Source: Colletotrichum lupini (taxonomy: Eukaryota > Ascomycota > Sordariomycetes > Glomerellales > Glomerellaceae). Taken from it: DNA of 64,000 nucleotides. The notes beneath the pieces are model-generated. The model made no database searches, was not told the DNA's origin, and was given only the letters and a program-made list of their open reading frames with translations. Position 1 is the stretch's first letter. Every line of letters starts with the position of its first letter. The stretch is taken from assembly GCF_023278565.1 (NCBI RefSeq), contig NC_064681.1, forward strand, positions 2,914,001-2,978,000. The letters run 5' to 3'. The position numbers and the translations under genes were made by a program. This document shows, in pieces, positions 1-9,370 of this stretch.

Positions 1-193
1 CCTGCTTGCGGCCCCTCCGGCTCCAGCAAGGCAAAGCCCGGCTGCGTCACGCATCGGCGGCACAACAGCTGATGTGCAGCATCGTCCTATTTTTGATGAG
101 CTTTCCCCTCATCGCATCCCACTTCCTCCACTTTTGGCCTGCCCCTTACAAGTTACCCACCCCCGCTAACCCCGCCATGATGCAACTTTACAG
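1..193 (+). other. Intron of the aspartate aminotransferase gene (3' part)
   Basis: Non-coding sequence that ends in a good 3' splice site: a branch-point-like GCTAAC at about 164-169 and TTTACAG ending at 193, directly followed by an exon that reads as aminotransferase in phase 0. I see no confident donor, so the 5' end of the intron is probably outside the window. The frame open across 6-287 crosses this splice site and is not a gene. Confidence 0.7.
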
Positions 194-1264
194 GCCGACG
201 AGATCCTCCGCAACGATCCCGAACTCAACCACGAATATGCTCCCATCGCCGGTATCCCTCAGTTCACCGGCAAGGCCAACGAGCTGATGCTCGGCGCCGA
301 TTCGCCCGCCATCCGTGAGAAGCGCACCTCCTCCGTCCAGACGATTTCCGGCACCGGTGCCGTCCATCTCGGCGCACTCTTCCTTGCAAAGTTCTACAAG
401 GGCAACCGCACAGTCTACATCTCTAACCCAACATGGGCCAACCACAACCAGATCTTTGGCAATGTCGGCTTGCCTATTGCCCAGTACCCCTACTTCTCCA
501 AGGAGACAAAGGGCCTCGACTTTGAGGGCCTCAAGTCTACCCTGTCTTCCGCTCCCGAGCGCTCAATCATCCTTCTTCACGCATGCGCCCACAACCCCAC
601 CGGTGTTGACCCGACACAAGAGCAGTGGAAGGAGATTGCTGCCCTGATGCGCCAGAAGAACCACTTCCCCTTCTTCGACTGCGCTTACCAGGGCTTCGCC
701 TCCGGCAACCTTGCCCAGGATGCCTGGGCTGTGCGCTACTTCATCGAGCAGGGCTTCGAGCTCCTCATCGCCCAGAGTTTCGCAAAGAACTTTGGCCTCT
801 ATGGCGAGCGCGCTGGATGCTTCCATTTCGTCACCGCTCCGGCCTCCGACGCCGCCGAGACCACAAAACGTATCGCCTCCCAGCTCGCCATCCTCCAGCG
901 CTCCGAGATCTCAAACCCTCCCTTATACGGCGCCCGCGTCGCAGCCACCGTGCTCAACGACCCTGCGCTCTTCGCCGAGTGGGAGGACAACCTGCGCACC
1001 ATGTCCGGCCGTATCATCGAGATGCGCAAGGTCTTGCGCGCCAAGCTCGAGGAGCTCGGTACCCCCGGCACCTGGAACCACATCACCGACCAGATCGGCA
1101 TGTTCAGCTTCACCGGCCTGTCAGAGACGCAGGTGCTGAAGCTGCGCGAGGACGCCCACGTGTACATGACCAAGAACGGCCGCATCAGCATGGCTGGTCT
1201 CAACACGAGGAATGTCGAGTACTTTGCCAAGGCGGTCGACAAGGTTGTTCGTGAGACGAAATGA
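194..1264 (+). CDS. Aspartate aminotransferase, cytosolic type (last exon; 5' part outside window)
   Basis: Class I PLP-dependent aminotransferase that interconverts aspartate + 2-oxoglutarate and oxaloacetate + glutamate. The exon carries 356 codons and a TGA stop; the family is usually about 410-430 residues, so about 60 N-terminal residues lie in exons to the left. Visible hallmarks: ISGTGAVHLG near the start; HNPTGVDP with the cofactor-contacting Asn; DCAYQGFASG with the Asp and Tyr that hold the pyridoxal ring; SFAKNFGLYGERAG with the Schiff-base Lys at 785-787; and NGRISMAGLN near the end with the substrate-carboxylate Arg at 1181-1183. I see no organelle signal in this part, and the sequence looks more like the cytosolic than the mitochondrial branch. 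Codon use is GC-rich, typical of a highly expressed fungal housekeeping gene, and there is no RIP damage. The exon start was chosen at the splice acceptor, not at the internal ATG at 287. Confidence 0.95.
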   Translation, partial: ADEILRNDPELNHEYAPIAGIPQFTGKANELMLGADSPAIREKRTSSVQTISGTGAVHLGALFLAKFYKGNRTVYISNPTWANHNQIFGNVGLPIAQYPYFSKETKGLDFEGLKSTLSSAPERSIILLHACAHNPTGVDPTQEQWKEIAALMRQKNHFPFFDCAYQGFASGNLAQDAWAVRYFIEQGFELLIAQSFAKNFGLYGERAGCFHFVTAPASDAAETTKRIASQLAILQRSEISNPPLYGARVAATVLNDPALFAEWEDNLRTMSGRIIEMRKVLRAKLEELGTPGTWNHITDQIGMFSFTGLSETQVLKLREDAHVYMTKNGRISMAGLNTRNVEYFAKAVDKVVRETK

Positions 1265-2070
1265 GATTGCGATTTCTTATGACGTTTTGTATGAATGTAA
1301 ATGGGTATACACGGGGACCGGATATGTCCCCACGCAATGGTGTGGCCAAACCGCTGGCAGGAAGTGGAAAGAGGGAAAGAAAAAAATCCTTAGATTCCCT
1401 AGCACTGGAGTAATGACCATCACCTCTTGTTCATGATGCACATTGCTATACTCTATTACTTATTTGATGAATTGTGTGATCTGTGAGACTACTGTCATCG
1501 TCTACATAAATCTATCTGTTACTACAATTGAGAAGTGGTCAGTATGTTGAGGGCTACCAACCTGAGTCTGAGTACCGATACCTGTCAATCGGAACTAAGT
1601 CATCCGGAACGTCCATGGCTTCCCTGTCTCAGATCTATTCAAGACCAACTTGGGTATGAAGGAAATATCAGAAGGTAAGGTGAGACGAGGTGAAGCAGAG
1701 CTCTTTTCCTTTCTTACCCTGCTCCTCCTTCCTCGTCTTCTCTGCTTGCCCTTTCATCCTCCTTATCTCTCAGTCTCCATTCTATCTTTTATCATGATAT
1801 TCTATCTCTCATGAATCCGTCATCTCTTGTCTCTCGTTTTAGATCATCTCTATCTCTGATTTTATTTTACCCCTATTTTGTTTCCTCCATTATCCCCATA
1901 ATTGAACTTCCTTCATGTCTTGTCATTTCTTTCCGATCACCCCTGTCTTTGAATTTCCATCATCCATGGCACTGGGTTTCCATCATCTCTATCTTCGAGG
2001 TTTCATTATCTATATCACTGAGTTTTGTTTTCATCATCTCCGTCGTTCACTCTATCATTTACGCTACTGA
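1265..2070. other. 3' flank of the aminotransferase gene and pyrimidine-rich intergenic DNA
   Basis: No gene recognised. From about 1690 to 2070 the plus strand is strongly C/T-rich, with loosely repeated TTCATCATCTCT-like phrases. This creates long but meaningless open frames on both strands, such as 1811-2140 (+) and 2059-2364 (-). A similar pyrimidine-rich tract lies at 5610-5740, on the other side of the hAT element. Confidence 0.5.
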
Positions 2071-2336
2071 ACTTCCATCATCTCTGAGAATAATGACCCT
2101 CTCCGTCGCTCTAACGCATCCAGGAGATTTTCTGAGATAGTAATAAAGCACGGCGCTACAAACTCCCACTCGAGTAGTAATAGCGATGACCCTAACCTTG
2201 ACCATAAGCACCCCCGCCAGAAGTCTTACTATAACAAGGAGGACGACGATAGTAGTGAAAATGGTGGCGAAGATAGTAAGACTGGCGAGACTAGAGAGTC
2301 TAGTAGAGAAGATGGTAAGACTAGTAAGGGTAGAGA

Positions 2337-2344
2337 CGTAATGG
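2337..2344. repeat. 8-bp target-site duplication, left (hAT)
   Basis: CGTAATGG stands directly before the left terminal repeat and again at 5556-5563 directly after the right one. An 8-bp duplication is the hallmark of hAT transposition. Confidence 0.93.
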
Positions 2345-2564
2345 CAGCGCTTATACCCATTCAAATTAATTAAACAAATAAGTCAAACAAATAGTTAAAT
2401 ATAGGAATTTTAATAAGTTAAATAATTAAATATTATAAGGCCCTATATTTAACGTATTTAATTAAATATAAGGTCGCTCAAAAAAAAAGAAAATCCGGGG
2501 CCGGGCTAATTAAAAATCGATATTCTTAACTATACCTTATAGAAGTTTATAATTAAGAATATAA

Positions 2565-2640
2565 ATACTTAGAGTAGGATTCGAACCCGTAACTCTTTAT
2601 TTACGATTATAAGTTTAATATTATACTACTTAACTAAATA
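2565..2640 (-). other. tRNA-like remnant inside the hAT element
   Basis: On the minus strand, CGGGTTCGAATCC at 2578-2590 matches the tRNA T-arm/B-box consensus. About 20 nt upstream there is an anticodon-loop-like CTTATAA (anticodon UAU, isoleucine) between weak stems, and further up a D-arm-like TAGTTAAGTAG. Several stem pairs are broken by changes that fit RIP (G to A, C to T), and the acceptor stem does not pair. It may be a captured tRNA or a SINE piece that was mutated along with the element. It is not a working tRNA gene. Confidence 0.3.
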
Positions 2641-5187
2641 AATTATTAGTAATTATTATAAAAAAAAAAGCCTAAGTATTATAGAGCCCTAAATTTAGTA
2701 TTTTATTATATTTAGGAATTTAAAAAACCTCTAGTACCCCCTTTTTTAATATTAATAAAACTAACGAAGTTACGCACTACTATTTTTAACTTTTTATAAC
2801 TATTATAATTATTATTAATATTAATTAAATTATATATTAATCGATTTGTTATATTATAATTAATTAATTAGTAATAAGTTATACGATTTTTAGTATATAG
2901 CCGCTATTTTAAATTACTTTATAGCTATAGACCTTAACTAACGCTAACCTCGTATTAGTAACTAATTTTAATAATTATAATAGCCTCCTCGCCCTTTTAA
3001 AAATAATTTAAAAAGGGAGGACTTTTATTAATAATAATTTAATATTAAAAAGGGCGTAAGGCTAAAGAAGTCGTAGATTTACTTAGAGGGGGTCTTTACT
3101 TAAGAGATTTATAATAAAAATATTTAAAATAAAGTCTTTTAGTTTTATTATTACTATAACGAAGTAAGTATCGTTACTTATTTTAAAATAGTAACTACGA
3201 GCTTAGTAATAACTTACTTAAAGTTAAAATACTAAATAATAAATCTAAGCTTTAGCGAGTCGTTATATTTATTAAAATCCTCTAAATATAACTTTATATT
3301 AAAGAGATAGAAACTTATTTCTAATACTATTACGAAAGGCTAAATAATAAGAATTAAGGAATTAGTAACTAGGTATATTATTAATAATAATAGCCTATTT
3401 ATAACTTTTTATAATCCTTACCTCTAGGCCCTCTTTTATTAATTAGATTATAGTACTACTAACGAACTCTTATTATTATATAGAAATATAAAAAAGGAGC
3501 TAAGTAAGATCTTTATTAAAAAAAAAGATATAATTAGGGTAGAGATCCGGAGGTTAATAACGAAAGTCTACTTATTATTTAATTTATAGACCTCGCTAAC
3601 ATAAAATATTATTATTACCGTCTTTACTTACTTTTTAAACTATACTAAGTAATAAATATAATACCTTATTATTCTATAATAATAGTATAGTGCCTACGAT
3701 AGGGCTAATATTACCTAGATTATAAAATTGGTAATAGATAATTAGGAATTAGGTAACTAAGTCGGAGTAGTTATTTATAATAATACTTTAAATAACGATA
3801 TTTACTTAGGTTACTTATATTTTATATTATCTTATACCTATACTTAAGAAGATATTCTTAACTAGAAAATAAGGTACTATAGTTATATTCTTAACCTCGT
3901 TAGTAGGGCCTTTTTATTTAGTAATAATAAAGAGGTATTTAAATAAAAATTAGATATATTAATTAATACTAAGTAATTTTAAAAAGATCTTAACTTTTAG
4001 TATATAAAGGGCCCTATTAATAAGCTTTAGAACGTTATTAAATTTATTTATTTGTTATTTTAACGATATAAGGCTTTTTTCGAGGTTAGTAATAAGATTA
4101 ATAAGAACGATATATTTACTCTTTTTAAGAAGTCGTTATAAAAGCTTATACTAATACTTAATAACGATATAAAGTAAAATTCGATATACTTTATAATATA
4201 GCGCTTTTTATAAAAAAAAAAATTTATACCTTTTTAGTAATTAGTCGAGTTTATAAGGATTTAAAATGATAGATCCTTATTAAGGACGTTTTTAATAATA
4301 ATAACTAATAATTACTAACCGAGCTAAAAGTAATACTTAAGCTATTTTACTTTTAAATAATAAGATATTAAAGCTAGGGTAAAAGAGATAGTTATAGCCG
4401 TTTATAAGAAATAATAATAAGTCTTAAGTACCTTATTAACCGTCTTAAAGAATAAAAGAAGTTATATAATAAACCTTTTAAAAAAAAGATAAATCTTATA
4501 GCTTTTTAAATCGTAATATCGTAATTATAATTAATATAAATAATACTACCTCGTTAGTAATTAGCTCGTTATTAATTTATATCCTAACCTCTTTCTTAAT
4601 TTCTAACTTTAAGTAATATCCCTCGTTATATTTAGTCTAAGTATATACTTAGAGAGCGGGTAGAGCTACTTTTTAATAATAATTTTAACTCGCGAGGATA
4701 CTTCTAATTATTAGTTATTAATACTTAGTAAGTCCTTAATAAGTATTATACTAAGTTAGGTAACTCTCCGCTCTATATTATAATAATTATTTTTTATTCT
4801 AAACAAGGATTAAAATAGCTAAAAAAGAGGTAGGATATACCTAAATAAAGCTATTAGCTATTCAATATAAAAAAAGGACTTTATAATTATTAATAAAAAT
4901 AGTATATAAATAAGATAATAAGTCCTCTTCCTCCTCGTTATCTAAGTCCTCTTTTTTTATTACGATAGTTATAAGCTATTTTTAATACCCTTATAATTTT
5001 AAAGAGTATTATAGAAAACTCGTAGTACTAATAATAATTAATATCTTAAATAATAAACGTAGTAATTAACTACGTACCTAAGCTTAATTAATATTATTTA
5101 TAAATTATCCCTTAGCTAGTCCTTAACCTAATTTAATAATAAATTAACTATTAACTAATCTATTTAATATTAAATAAGTTTATACTT

Positions 5188-5322
5188 GATATCTTTACGA
5201 TCCCTACGATAGTAATAGACTACGAGAGGATATTTAGCCTTATAAAGTTAATTTTAACTTTATAATAATTATTAATAAGATCCTTTACGCTAGAAGAGGT
5301 CTAATATCTTAAGAACTAGCTT
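5188..5322 (+). pseudogene. hAT transposase C-terminal dimerisation region, RIP-mutated
   Basis: One frame reads DIFTIPTIVIDYERIFSLIK at 5188-5247, then two in-frame TAA codons, then SFTLEEV*YLKN*L. This aligns with the hAT dimerisation motif (in general form D-x-L-S-I-P-x-x-S-x-x-x-E-R-x-F-S, followed further on by E-x-x-x-x-L-x-x-W). The final Trp appears as TAG, the expected RIP product of TGG. It confirms both the superfamily and the plus orientation of the transposase gene. Confidence 0.8.
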
Positions 5323-5555
5323 TATAACGGTATTATAAAAGTAGGAAGTTAATTTTTTAATTAAAAGAGCTAATTAAAATAAAGTCTATAAGTTAGTACT
5401 ATAAGGACTTTTACAATAGCTTCATTTAATTCCTAATTAAAAAATCAGTTAAATCTATTAATTAATTATTAAATAATTAAATATAGCACGAGAAATGAGC
5501 TAAATAATTAAATACGAACCTTATATTTAATTTATTTATATAGGTATAAGCGCTG

Positions 5556-5563
5556 CGTAATGG
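5556..5563. repeat. 8-bp target-site duplication, right (hAT)
   Basis: CGTAATGG, identical to 2337-2344. Confidence 0.93.
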
Positions 5564-5607
5564 ATATCGATGAGGCAGTTGGTAACGGTAACGATGCTAG
5601 TAAATAG

Positions 5608-5853
5608 AACAAGCCTGCCCTGTTATCTATTTTCTATCATCTTTGCCATTCATTTCCAGCCTCTTATTCTCTCCCTTCTAACCCCTCTTTCTCTCTTTAC
5701 CTTTTCTATCTCTCTTTTATCCTCCCTCCCTCCCCTAGTCGTAAGCACTCACGAATACGAAGACGCAAGCTAGTATTAGCTAGACCCTGGTCTTAATCCA
5801 CGCCGTTACCCAAAGGTTCATTGGACCTGCACCGGGACTGAACATCTAAAGGC
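5608..5853. other. Intergenic DNA: pyrimidine-rich tract and start of a tandem repeat
   Basis: 5610-5740 is strongly C/T-rich, like 1690-2070. From about 5800 the sequence begins to resemble the end of the ~200-bp repeat unit described at 5854 (compare 5821-5853 with 13204-13235), so a partial extra unit probably starts here. No gene seen. Confidence 0.5.
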
Positions 5854-5962
5854 CGCTATCGACATCAGTAGGTTGGGTTTGATTTGTTCAATTAGAGATA
5901 GGCGGGCGCCGCGCTGCGGTGGAACTAAACGTCTCGATCAAAGCTCTCGTCGTAGCTATTGT
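5854..5962 (+). repeat. Degenerate ~200-bp tandem repeat, unit A (left part)
   Basis: Starts CGCTATCGACATCAGTAGGT, matching CACTATCGATATCAGTAGCT at 13035. Shared landmarks follow in the same order: a TTTGA...CTTC/GTTC run, GGGCGCCGCxCTGC, then a CTCGTCGTAGCTATTGT-like block. Copia copy 1 interrupts the unit after 5962, and it resumes at 12937. Without the transposon the unit is 207 bp. Confidence 0.75.
5958..5962. repeat. 5-bp target-site duplication, left (Copia copy 1)
   Basis: ATTGT before the left LTR, repeated exactly at 12932-12936 after the right LTR. Confidence 0.93.
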
Positions 5963-6164
5963 TATTAGTATCCCTATTATAGGGTAGTTAGTTCGAACCG
6001 TAGTTAACGAAGAGATTAATTAAACTATATAAATATCTACGTAAGTATAAAAAGGAGGTTCTAACCGTAGGTTAGGCTAGTTATAATAATTATAAATAGG
6101 GCCCCTAATTAGCCCCTATGCAGTCGGCTATATACCGCGGTCGAATTAGATTTCTAATCTAATA
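5963..6164 (-). repeat. 3' LTR of Copia copy 1
   Basis: 202 bp, TATTAGTATCCC...CTAATA on plus. The original TG...CA ends have been turned to TA by RIP. It lacks the same 3 bp relative to the 205-bp LTRs as its partner at 12730, showing that both came from one replication cycle. Confidence 0.95.
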
Positions 6165-6424
6165 CTAACTTTCTCTTTTTTTTATCGATTTAACTACTAT
6201 AGTTAGAGGTATAATTCGACCTCGGGCCCGTTTACTAAGTCGTCTCCTTTTCCCCCTTTTTTTTATTCTTTTCGTATAACCTATCCCTCTATTTGTATAA
6301 TAACTTTTCTACTACCTACGAATTACTCTAATCCCTTATTTAGTACTACTTTTATAAAAGCGTCTACGAGGTTATCTTTACTATTAATTTAACGGATCTT
6401 AAGTATCTCGCGCCTTTCGTACGA

Positions 6425-6745
6425 TTACCTAAGGGCTATAATATCGATTATAAGCCTCTTTTCCTTCGTCGTTCCTAATTTAACGAGGCATTCGTATAGC
6501 GAGTAAGAATCGGTATAAATAACCGTTAGAATAAGTAGAAGGCTAATTCGATCGGTAATCTTCCTTAGCGTCGTTAAAATTGCATAAGAGAAGTTAATAC
6601 CGTTAACTATACTATAAACTTCCGACGCTAGTATACTTCTTATTACCCGCTTACTTTTAGTTAACGAGTAATAAATTATATTACTATATATAGTAAATTC
6701 GCTCTCGCCTATACTCTCGTTAGCTAAGATAATAATATACCCCAA
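6425..6745 (-). pseudogene. Copia RNase H fragment (copy 1)
   Basis: A 106-codon open frame on minus. It contains ILASEVYSIVNGIN, YTDSYSLYECLVKLGTTKEK and a C-terminal IIDIIALR. This matches the Copia RNase H C-terminal half (…SVLASE…, TDS.SLYD.L.KLG…EKRL.IDI..LR). Just upstream, in the same frame, remnants of …VDGLFTNNNDLTS…GYII can be read. It is the end of pol, next to the 3' LTR. The open frame is a chance survivor of RIP, not a functional gene. Confidence 0.85.
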
Positions 6746-7129
6746 TTATAAAGTAAGGTCGTTATTATTCGTAAATAACCCATCGACGAAGACGTAGAGC
6801 TTACTAGTTATAAGGTCGATTAGGTAGTAAATAAGACCTCGATCGAGATTCGTCTACTACTACTTAAGCTACTTATTAAGTACCTCAACGTCTTATTTAG
6901 TTAGATCTATAGCCTGCGCTACTTTAGCGTAGTTAAAAGTTACTTCGGGCTAATAAATACTCGTAATATATACCCCTCGTATAAGCTTAGCCTTATACCG
7001 CTTCTTAATATTAGTTACGTTCGGGTTAACGAGGTTAATCTTCTCGCTCTACCCCTTTTACTAAAAAACGACGGTTTCCCCTTTAATTATAAAAATCCCG
7101 CCGTTAAATACTAGGGGGGTGTTTATTAT

Positions 7130-7600
7130 AAGGACCTCTTTTAGCTTCGCTACAAAGCCCGCTTTCTAGAGCTCCTCATCCTCCTTCTTTATAAAATTAA
7201 TATCGGATAGGCCTAATATATCGTCGGTCTATATTCTAACGATCCTAAATTAGTCGCCTTCGTACTCCGCAATTAGTAAGCACAGGTCGTACGTAAAGGT
7301 AACTATTAATAGTTAATTAATATAAAAATCGTAGTAGGTAGCCTACTAATAGGTGCCCGATTCTACGAGCCTATATAGTAGCTTAAGCACTTTAATAATC
7401 GTACTTTCTAGGTACTTACTAGCTATTTCTTTTAGTAAATAGGCTAGGATTTTCTTTATAAGCCCTGTGGCCGATTAGGTATATACCTAGGTAATATTAT
7501 AGCTCTAAATCTCGTATCCCTTCTTCCGTAGCGATACTATTAGTACTATTATTAATCGTTAGTTATAGTACTATATAGTAAGCGATTATATAAATAGCGT
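7130..7600 (-). pseudogene. Copia reverse transcriptase core (copy 1), stop-ridden
   Basis: Reading minus from about 7540 down, the remains run YLLKEIASKYLESTIIKVLK, LLYRLVESGTY, TYDLCLLIAEYEGD, then TDDILGLSDINFIKKEDEEL. This fits Copia RT blocks up to the catalytic (x)DD motif and the following linker. Stops stand where Gln (CAA/CAG) and Trp (TGG) are expected, for instance after SGTY where WW is conserved. This is the RIP signature on a formerly normal polyprotein. Confidence 0.8.
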
Positions 7601-8549
7601 TGCCTTTTCGACGTCGCCGTACCCCTAAATTACGTATTTAGACTTCTCGTATAGTTAGGGTGTTCCTTTTCTTTTAATTTTACGAACTATTTGCGATTTA
7701 AATATACGGAGGTTTATATACTTTTTTAGATTGTAGAGAATAAATCGATAGACCCCTCGATCGCGCAGAGTATTTACTTCGATAAGATCTAATCCCTTAT
7801 ACGGCTTTCTAGTAGTTATAATTACGCCTTTTTTACGTAGTTTAACTACTAGCTCGAAATCGGCTTTCTCTTTTACCGTATAAAAGGTATTAATTACCTC
7901 GTCGCTAGTAATAAATTGCCGCGTTAGTACTTACCGTCGTAGTCTCCCGCGACGTATTAATACCCTTTTAATAATTTCCTTTTCCTCGTCGTCTATTAGT
8001 ACTACTACGACGATTTTATTAAGGATAATTTCCTATGCCTCTACCGCGGGTTATATAGCTTCCCCTAGCTCTTCTTCTTCTTATAGGCTAGAAATCACCT
8101 CGATAGGATCTATATAATATAGTCTAACTGCCGTAATTAATACCTCGAGTAGCTAGTTGCGATCTCTCGCGACTACGTAAGAACGCTCGTTAATAGAAAT
8201 TAATTTATATAGCCTAGCTTATTATTAAGTAATTTCGTACTATACTCGTATATCCGAATTTAGGGGCATATCTAAATTAACCCTTATATTGGGCCTATTG
8301 CGCGTAGTAATTACCTTATTAACTTACTTTTTTATACTTACCTCGCGTAGTGCCCGTATTACTTTTTTAATTACTTAAGCTCGCTAGCTTATATCTAGCG
8401 ACGGTAGCGAGGCTAAGGTCGTTTTTAAATATACTCTAAATACTAAAAGCGTCGGTATAAGCCCGTTAGGCCCCATAGTATCGTTATAGTATTTAAGTAC
8501 TATTTAGAGGTATTCGTCGTCGTTAGAATCGGGATTTTCCTCTTTAATA

Positions 8550-9110
8550 ATTTTAAACGCTCTTTTTAACTACTAGTGCGCCCTTTTTACCTTTTTAATA
8601 CTATAGTACGCTTCGACGGGTACGACTTTTAACTATATACCGTAGGCCGTCGCATTTTCTTTAAATTCTACTAACTTAAAACTAGTATTAGCGTCGGTTC
8701 TAATACCGTCTAGCGGTCCCTAGTATATATCGATCTAGCTTTTTCGTAGAGCTGCCTATACTATTTTTACTTATAGATCCCGTAGGAATTGCCCTACTTA
8801 GAATAATATAGCCTCGTCGATTATATATAGGACCGGTCGACTATTTAAATAGAAAATATCGACGACGATCTCTTAATTAAAGTTAAGCTTATTACGTAAT
8901 TTAAATTTGAATCTGCGTAGGCTCTGCGCATTTATTTAGTATTAGTAGCATACTTTCGTTAACTACTTTAGCGCCCCTATTTCGATATTATTATTACCTA
9001 AATACTTTAGGAGGTTATATAGCCTCGCAACCGACGGGTAGCCAAATCTCTAGTATAGTCGTCTAAGCTCACTTTCCGTTAGGTAATTAATCGACTTCGT
9101 ATTATTAGTA
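8550..9110 (-). pseudogene. Copia integrase region (copy 1), stop-ridden
   Basis: On minus, between the protease and RT remnants, pieces such as VVDIFYLDSRPVLYVVDEAT, RKSWIDIY and GPLDGIRTDAGTSF can be read. They correspond to the integrase catalytic core of fungal Copia elements (first Asp in VVDI.Y.DG.PVLHVVDEAT, second in TDAG). Several in-frame stops are consistent with RIP. Confidence 0.75.
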
Positions 9111-9130
9111 AGCTTTATAAACGCGTACTC

Positions 9131-9370
9131 TTATCGTCGTTCGACTATTTTAAAGTACTTATAACTAGAGATTCTATTCCTTATATTATCGAATATAATG
9201 CCTAGTCGATCCATATTTTTTAGATATAGGAGAAATAGGGTATTAACGGGTAGGATATAGAAAGTCATCGTTCCGAAGTACGTTTTTATTTCTACCGTAC
9301 TTAGGGTAACGATTTCCTTACCTAGGCTAAAGCTAATCCTCGTAATACCCGCTATTAATATATTAAACAT
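9131..9370 (-). pseudogene. Copia aspartic protease fragment (copy 1)
   Basis: A 79-codon open frame with GKEIVTLSTVEIKTYFGTMT, FYILPVNTLFLLYLKNMDRL and GIIFDNIRN. It resembles the end of the Copia protease domain (…F.V….TPFLLCL.DMDRLG…DN…N). It is placed exactly between gag and integrase, as expected. It survives only as a fragment. Confidence 0.8.

Larger units (their letters stand above)
2345..5555 (+). mobile_element. hAT-superfamily DNA transposon, RIP-degraded
   Basis: A 3211-bp element. Its terminal inverted repeats start CAGCGCTTATACC (left 2345-2357; right 5543-5555 in reverse complement), and it is flanked by perfect 8-bp duplications. The interior is AT-rich, CA and TG are nearly absent, and every frame is full of stops, as expected from RIP. 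A conserved protein remnant on the plus strand near the right end (5188-5322) identifies the family and the orientation. Subterminal regions on both sides carry ATATTTAATTA-like repeats, which are common transposase binding regions in hAT elements. The length (about 3.2 kb) is normal for an autonomous fungal hAT. It is now incapable of coding. Confidence 0.92.
2071..5607 (+). pseudogene. Acidic Ser/Asp-rich open frame, split by a hAT insertion
   Basis: The frame that follows a stop at 2068-2070 stays open to the left hAT target duplication at 2344. If the element and one copy of the 8-bp duplication are removed, it continues in the same frame at 5564 to a TAG at 5605-5607. The joined frame is about 105 codons, hydrophilic and acidic, with clusters such as KEDDDSSENGGEDS and RESSREDGK and a tail VMDIDEAVGNGNDASK. 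This looks like the low-complexity C-terminus of a fungal nuclear or regulatory protein. No in-frame ATG occurs before position 2341, so it would be a 3' exon or a gene relic. Its composition resembles real coding DNA more than the neighbouring C/T tract does, but it has no recognisable domain and could be chance. Confidence 0.4.

Noticed and set aside
625..1254. Long open frames of 209 and 142 codons (+) and 147 codons (-) over the aminotransferase exon
   Set aside because: They are shadows of the GC-rich, biased codon use of the real gene; the main frame carries all the catalytic motifs.
1811..2364. Open frames of 109 codons (+) and 101 codons (-) in the C/T-rich stretch
   Set aside because: Produced by pyrimidine-rich low-complexity sequence; the translations are simple Ser/Ile/Leu or Val-rich runs.
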